Source: Pseudomonadota bacterium
GTDB lineage: Bacteria > Myxococcota_A > Polyangia > Haliangiales > Haliangiaceae
Reading direction: 5' to 3'
NCBI GenBank assembly: GCA_023386455.1
Contig: JAEWJO010000757.1
Location: 1 to 26,159 of the forward strand
Length of the DNA: 26,159 nt
The stretch's first letter is position 1; every line of letters begins with the position of its first letter. The notes under the pieces are model-generated. The model had not been told where the DNA came from and did not search any database. It was given only the letters and a program-made list of their open reading frames with translations. Below are positions 24,066-26,159 of this stretch, piece by piece. The position numbers and the translations under genes are program-made.

Positions 24066-25103
24066 ATGGTCCGCACTCGTATTGGTTGGCTCGTCGCTGT
24101 CGCCGCACTCAGCCTCGGCGTTGGCGCCTGCAAGAAGAAGGATGAGGGCAAGAAGACTGACCAGACGGGGCAGACCGCGCCGGCCGGCGACAAGACGAAC
24201 CCGGTGACCGCCACGCCGTCGGCCATGAACATGGCCGCGGGTGACGATCTCTCGCTGCTCCCCGCGGACAGCGAGATGGTCATGGGCCTCAACTTCGCCC
24301 AGCTCCAGCAGAGCGCGCTGTGGAAGCAGTTCTCGCCGAAGCTGATGGACAAGATGGCGAGCGGCCTCGCCGAGTTCAAGGCGGCGTGCGGCTTCGATCC
24401 CCTCGAGGCGATCAAGAGCGTCTCGCTCGGCATGAAGGGCCTCGGCGGCAACTCGCCGGACGGCTCGATCGTCATCCACGGCCTCGACAAGGGCAAGTCG
24501 ATGGCGTGCATCGACAAGGCGAAGGTCGAGGCCGCGAAGAAGGGCTCGGAGATCACCGTCGACGGCGACGTCTTCACGGTCAAGGACAAGGACGGTCAGC
24601 TGACCGTCTGGTCGTTCGTCAACAGCGACACGCTGCTCGGCGTCGTTGGCCCGAACGCGTCGAAGGACACGCTGCTCGCGGTCGCCAAGGGCGGCTCGAC
24701 GCTGAAGTCGTCGCAGACGTTCGTCGACATGTACTCGAAGATCAACACCAAGGACTCGATGTGGCTCCTCGTGAACGGCAACGCGCCGTTCATGGCGAAG
24801 GCGGCGCAGGCGGGCGTGAAGCCGAAGGCCGTGTTCGGCTCGATCAACGTCACGGACGGCCTCACGGTCGATCTCCGCATCCGCCTCGGCTCGGCGGATG
24901 AGGCGACCCAGCTCGTCAACATGGCGAAGGGTCAGACGAACAACCCGCAGGTCAAGCAGATGTTCGACAAGCTCGATGTCACCGCCGACGGCGCGGACGC
25001 GAAGATCGCGATCGCGATGTCGAATGCCAAGCTCCAGCAGCTGATCGGAATGGTCGGCGGCATGATGGGCGGCATGATGGGCGGCGGCATGGGCGGTCCC
25101 TAA
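24066..25103 (+). CDS. Lipoprotein of unknown function, first of a paralogous pair
   Basis: The 345-residue protein has a signal peptide and lipobox LGVGAC (Cys at 22), then a charged, Thr/Pro-rich linker to about residue 60. A large domain begins LLPADSEMVMGLNFAQL, continues with CGFDPLEAIKSVSLGMKGLG, and ends near residue 330. The C-terminus is a low-complexity Gly/Met tail (GGMMGGMMGGGMGG). I do not recognise a named family; the 'P.DSE.V.GL' opening resembles DUF3352-like secreted proteins. The downstream gene is a divergent paralogue. ATG 24066 is chosen because of the ribosome site spacing. It is read from a strong divergent promoter and followed by its paralogue after 29 nt. Confidence 0.85.
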   Translation: MVRTRIGWLVAVAALSLGVGACKKKDEGKKTDQTGQTAPAGDKTNPVTATPSAMNMAAGDDLSLLPADSEMVMGLNFAQLQQSALWKQFSPKLMDKMASGLAEFKAACGFDPLEAIKSVSLGMKGLGGNSPDGSIVIHGLDKGKSMACIDKAKVEAAKKGSEITVDGDVFTVKDKDGQLTVWSFVNSDTLLGVVGPNASKDTLLAVAKGGSTLKSSQTFVDMYSKINTKDSMWLLVNGNAPFMAKAAQAGVKPKAVFGSINVTDGLTVDLRIRLGSADEATQLVNMAKGQTNNPQVKQMFDKLDVTADGADAKIAIAMSNAKLQQLIGMVGGMMGGMMGGGMGGP

Positions 25104-25132
25104 TCAAGGGACTCTGACTCCGGGACTGTGAA

Positions 25133-26149
25133 ATGAACCGCGCGCTCCTAGCGTGCAGTATCGCGGTCGCCGCCGTCGTCGGCGGTGGCTGCGGCAAGAA
25201 GCCGAACCGGGCACTGTCCGAGGTCGCTGGCCTCGCGGCGGTGCCGGCGTCGGCGGAGGTCGTGATCGTCGCGGATGTCGCGAAGGTCGCGGACTCTCCG
25301 CTCGTCGCGCGTGCCGTCGATCAGCTCCTCATGAAGGATGCGGATCTCGCGGCGCGCTGGGAGAAGCTGCAGACCGACTGCAAGCTCGACGCGAAGAAGA
25401 TCAAGCACGTCCTGCTCGCGATCGGGCCCAAGGCGGGCGACTCGCCCGGCACCGGACCCGTGCTCATGGTCGCGACGGGACAGCTCGTCGAGACCGAGCT
25501 CGCGGCGTGCGTGCGCGGCATCGTCGGCCAGGGAGGCGGCACGCTGACCGCGAAGACGGTCGACGGCCGCACGCTCTATCAGGCCAAGGACGGCAATCGC
25601 ACGATGTTCTTCGCGTTCGGCCGTCCCGACACGATCGTGCTCGGCTCGAACGAGGGCTACGTCACCGAGGCGCTCGGTCCGGGATCCAAGATCAAGGACA
25701 ACGCCGAGATGACGGGATACTTCGGACGCGTCGATCAGAACGCTCCCGTGTGGGCCGTCGGCCGCGTCGACGACCGCGTCCGCTCCGGACTCGTCAAGGT
25801 GACCTCGGGTCAGCTGAAGGAAGGTCCGAAGGCGATGCTCGTGTCCCTCGACCCGAGCGATGGCGCGAAGCTCGAGGTCGGCGCGATCATGGCGTCCGAC
25901 ACCGATGCCAAGACACTGGAATCGTTTGCGAAGAGTCAGCTCGCGCTCATGGCGATGGCGGCTCAGGCAAAGAGCCTCGGCAAGATCGTCGACAAGGTCG
26001 CGATCTCCGTCGACGGCGCGGTCACGCGGTTCCGCGCGAGCCTCAGCGTCGAAGAGGTGAATCAGCTCATTTCGGCGCTTGACGGCGGGGGTCCCGCCGC
26101 GCAGGATTCCCCGCCCCCAGCGTCGGGTTCCGACGCTGCAGGCCCGTAG
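25133..26149 (+). CDS. Lipoprotein of unknown function, second of the pair
   Basis: The 338-residue protein has a signal peptide with lipobox VGGGC (Cys at 20). The main domain starts VPASAEVVIVADVAKVADSPL, followed by DCKLDAKKIKHVLLAIGPKAG and a run of beta strands (TLTAKTVDGRTLYQAKDGNRTMFFAFG). It aligns in order and spacing with the previous lipoprotein. The last 25 residues are Pro/Ser/Gly-rich (PPPASGSDAAGP). The pair may form a complex at the envelope; the role is unknown. No ribosome site stands out before ATG 25133, so coupling to the upstream gene is likely. A perfect 9-bp hairpin lies inside the last codons. Confidence 0.83.
   Translation: MNRALLACSIAVAAVVGGGCGKKPNRALSEVAGLAAVPASAEVVIVADVAKVADSPLVARAVDQLLMKDADLAARWEKLQTDCKLDAKKIKHVLLAIGPKAGDSPGTGPVLMVATGQLVETELAACVRGIVGQGGGTLTAKTVDGRTLYQAKDGNRTMFFAFGRPDTIVLGSNEGYVTEALGPGSKIKDNAEMTGYFGRVDQNAPVWAVGRVDDRVRSGLVKVTSGQLKEGPKAMLVSLDPSDGAKLEVGAIMASDTDAKTLESFAKSQLALMAMAAQAKSLGKIVDKVAISVDGAVTRFRASLSVEEVNQLISALDGGGPAAQDSPPPASGSDAAGP
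26118..26138 (+). terminator. Perfect 9-bp hairpin at the 3' end of the last lipoprotein gene
   Basis: CAGCGTCGG-gtt-CCGACGCTG folds into a 9-bp stem with a 3-nt loop, ending 9 nt before the stop codon at 26147-26149. No T-tract follows before the window ends, so it may be a GC-rich terminator, an RNA-stability element or a coincidence of Gly/Ser/Asp codons. Confidence 0.4.
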
Positions 26150-26159
26150 AGGTAGATGA

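Noticed and set aside
26150..26159. Start of a next gene at ATG 26156
   Set aside because: Only one codon is visible and the purine-rich stretch before it is too close to serve as a ribosome site.

Overview
The window is a very GC-rich, densely packed bacterial chromosome segment with strong third-position G/C bias, about 31 protein-coding features, no tRNA or rRNA gene, no CRISPR array and no complete insertion sequence. The gene content suggests a myxobacterium (Myxococcota, formerly Deltaproteobacteria). It has many single-copy lipoproteins, paired PEGA-type proteins, a single-domain PilZ protein, a PocR-type sigma-54 activator and a 'GGAR..GAGRPAKG' type IS200-like protein. This placement is an inference from family composition, not a proven assignment.

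Layout. 1-1.7 kb: 3' end of an RlmN-like radical SAM gene, then inorganic pyrophosphatase and a glutathione S-transferase on the minus strand. 1.7-5.9 kb: a coiled-coil lipoprotein, two tandem PEGA-type paralogues (minus), a small lipoprotein and an ArsA-type ATPase. 5.9-9.5 kb: a small unknown protein, an MBL-fold hydrolase, a PocR/sigma-54 activator overlapping yacG, and a secreted lipoprotein with a CBM21-like module. 9.5-11.1 kb: two related small membrane proteins and a methyltransferase (minus). 11.2-13.1 kb: an IS200/RAYT-like protein whose catalytic residues appear to be lost, divergent from a protein with only sigma region 4 and a strongly acidic stretch; the spacer is AT-richer and holds three inverted repeats. 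13.1-16.3 kb: a three-gene ABC export operon (minus) of the YbhG/F/S-R type. 16.4-18.1 kb: a three-module universal stress protein broken by a -1 frameshift, and a PilZ protein. 18.1-23.2 kb: a GT-C glycosyltransferase divergent from an operon of MBL hydrolase, GT2 glycosyltransferase and NodB-type deacetylase. 23.2-26.2 kb: a structured intergenic element, RNase H with an unusual N-terminal domain, and two tandem paralogous lipoproteins.

The most interesting points are the following. (1) The GT-C/GT2/NodB set has the same three-enzyme logic as ArnT/ArnC/ArnD and FlmK/FlmF2/NaxD, so it may be an envelope amino-sugar decoration module. (2) The convergent spacer at 23223-23349 is closed by a perfect 14-bp inverted repeat and contains three more perfect hairpins. 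(3) At about ten genes a -10-like hexamer ends 6-10 nt before a start codon with no Shine-Dalgarno sequence, which points to leaderless transcription. (4) A palindrome core TCCGA-N2-TCGGA occurs in the leaders of two unrelated genes. (5) A catalytically dead IS200-like protein lies divergent to a region-4-only sigma-like protein.
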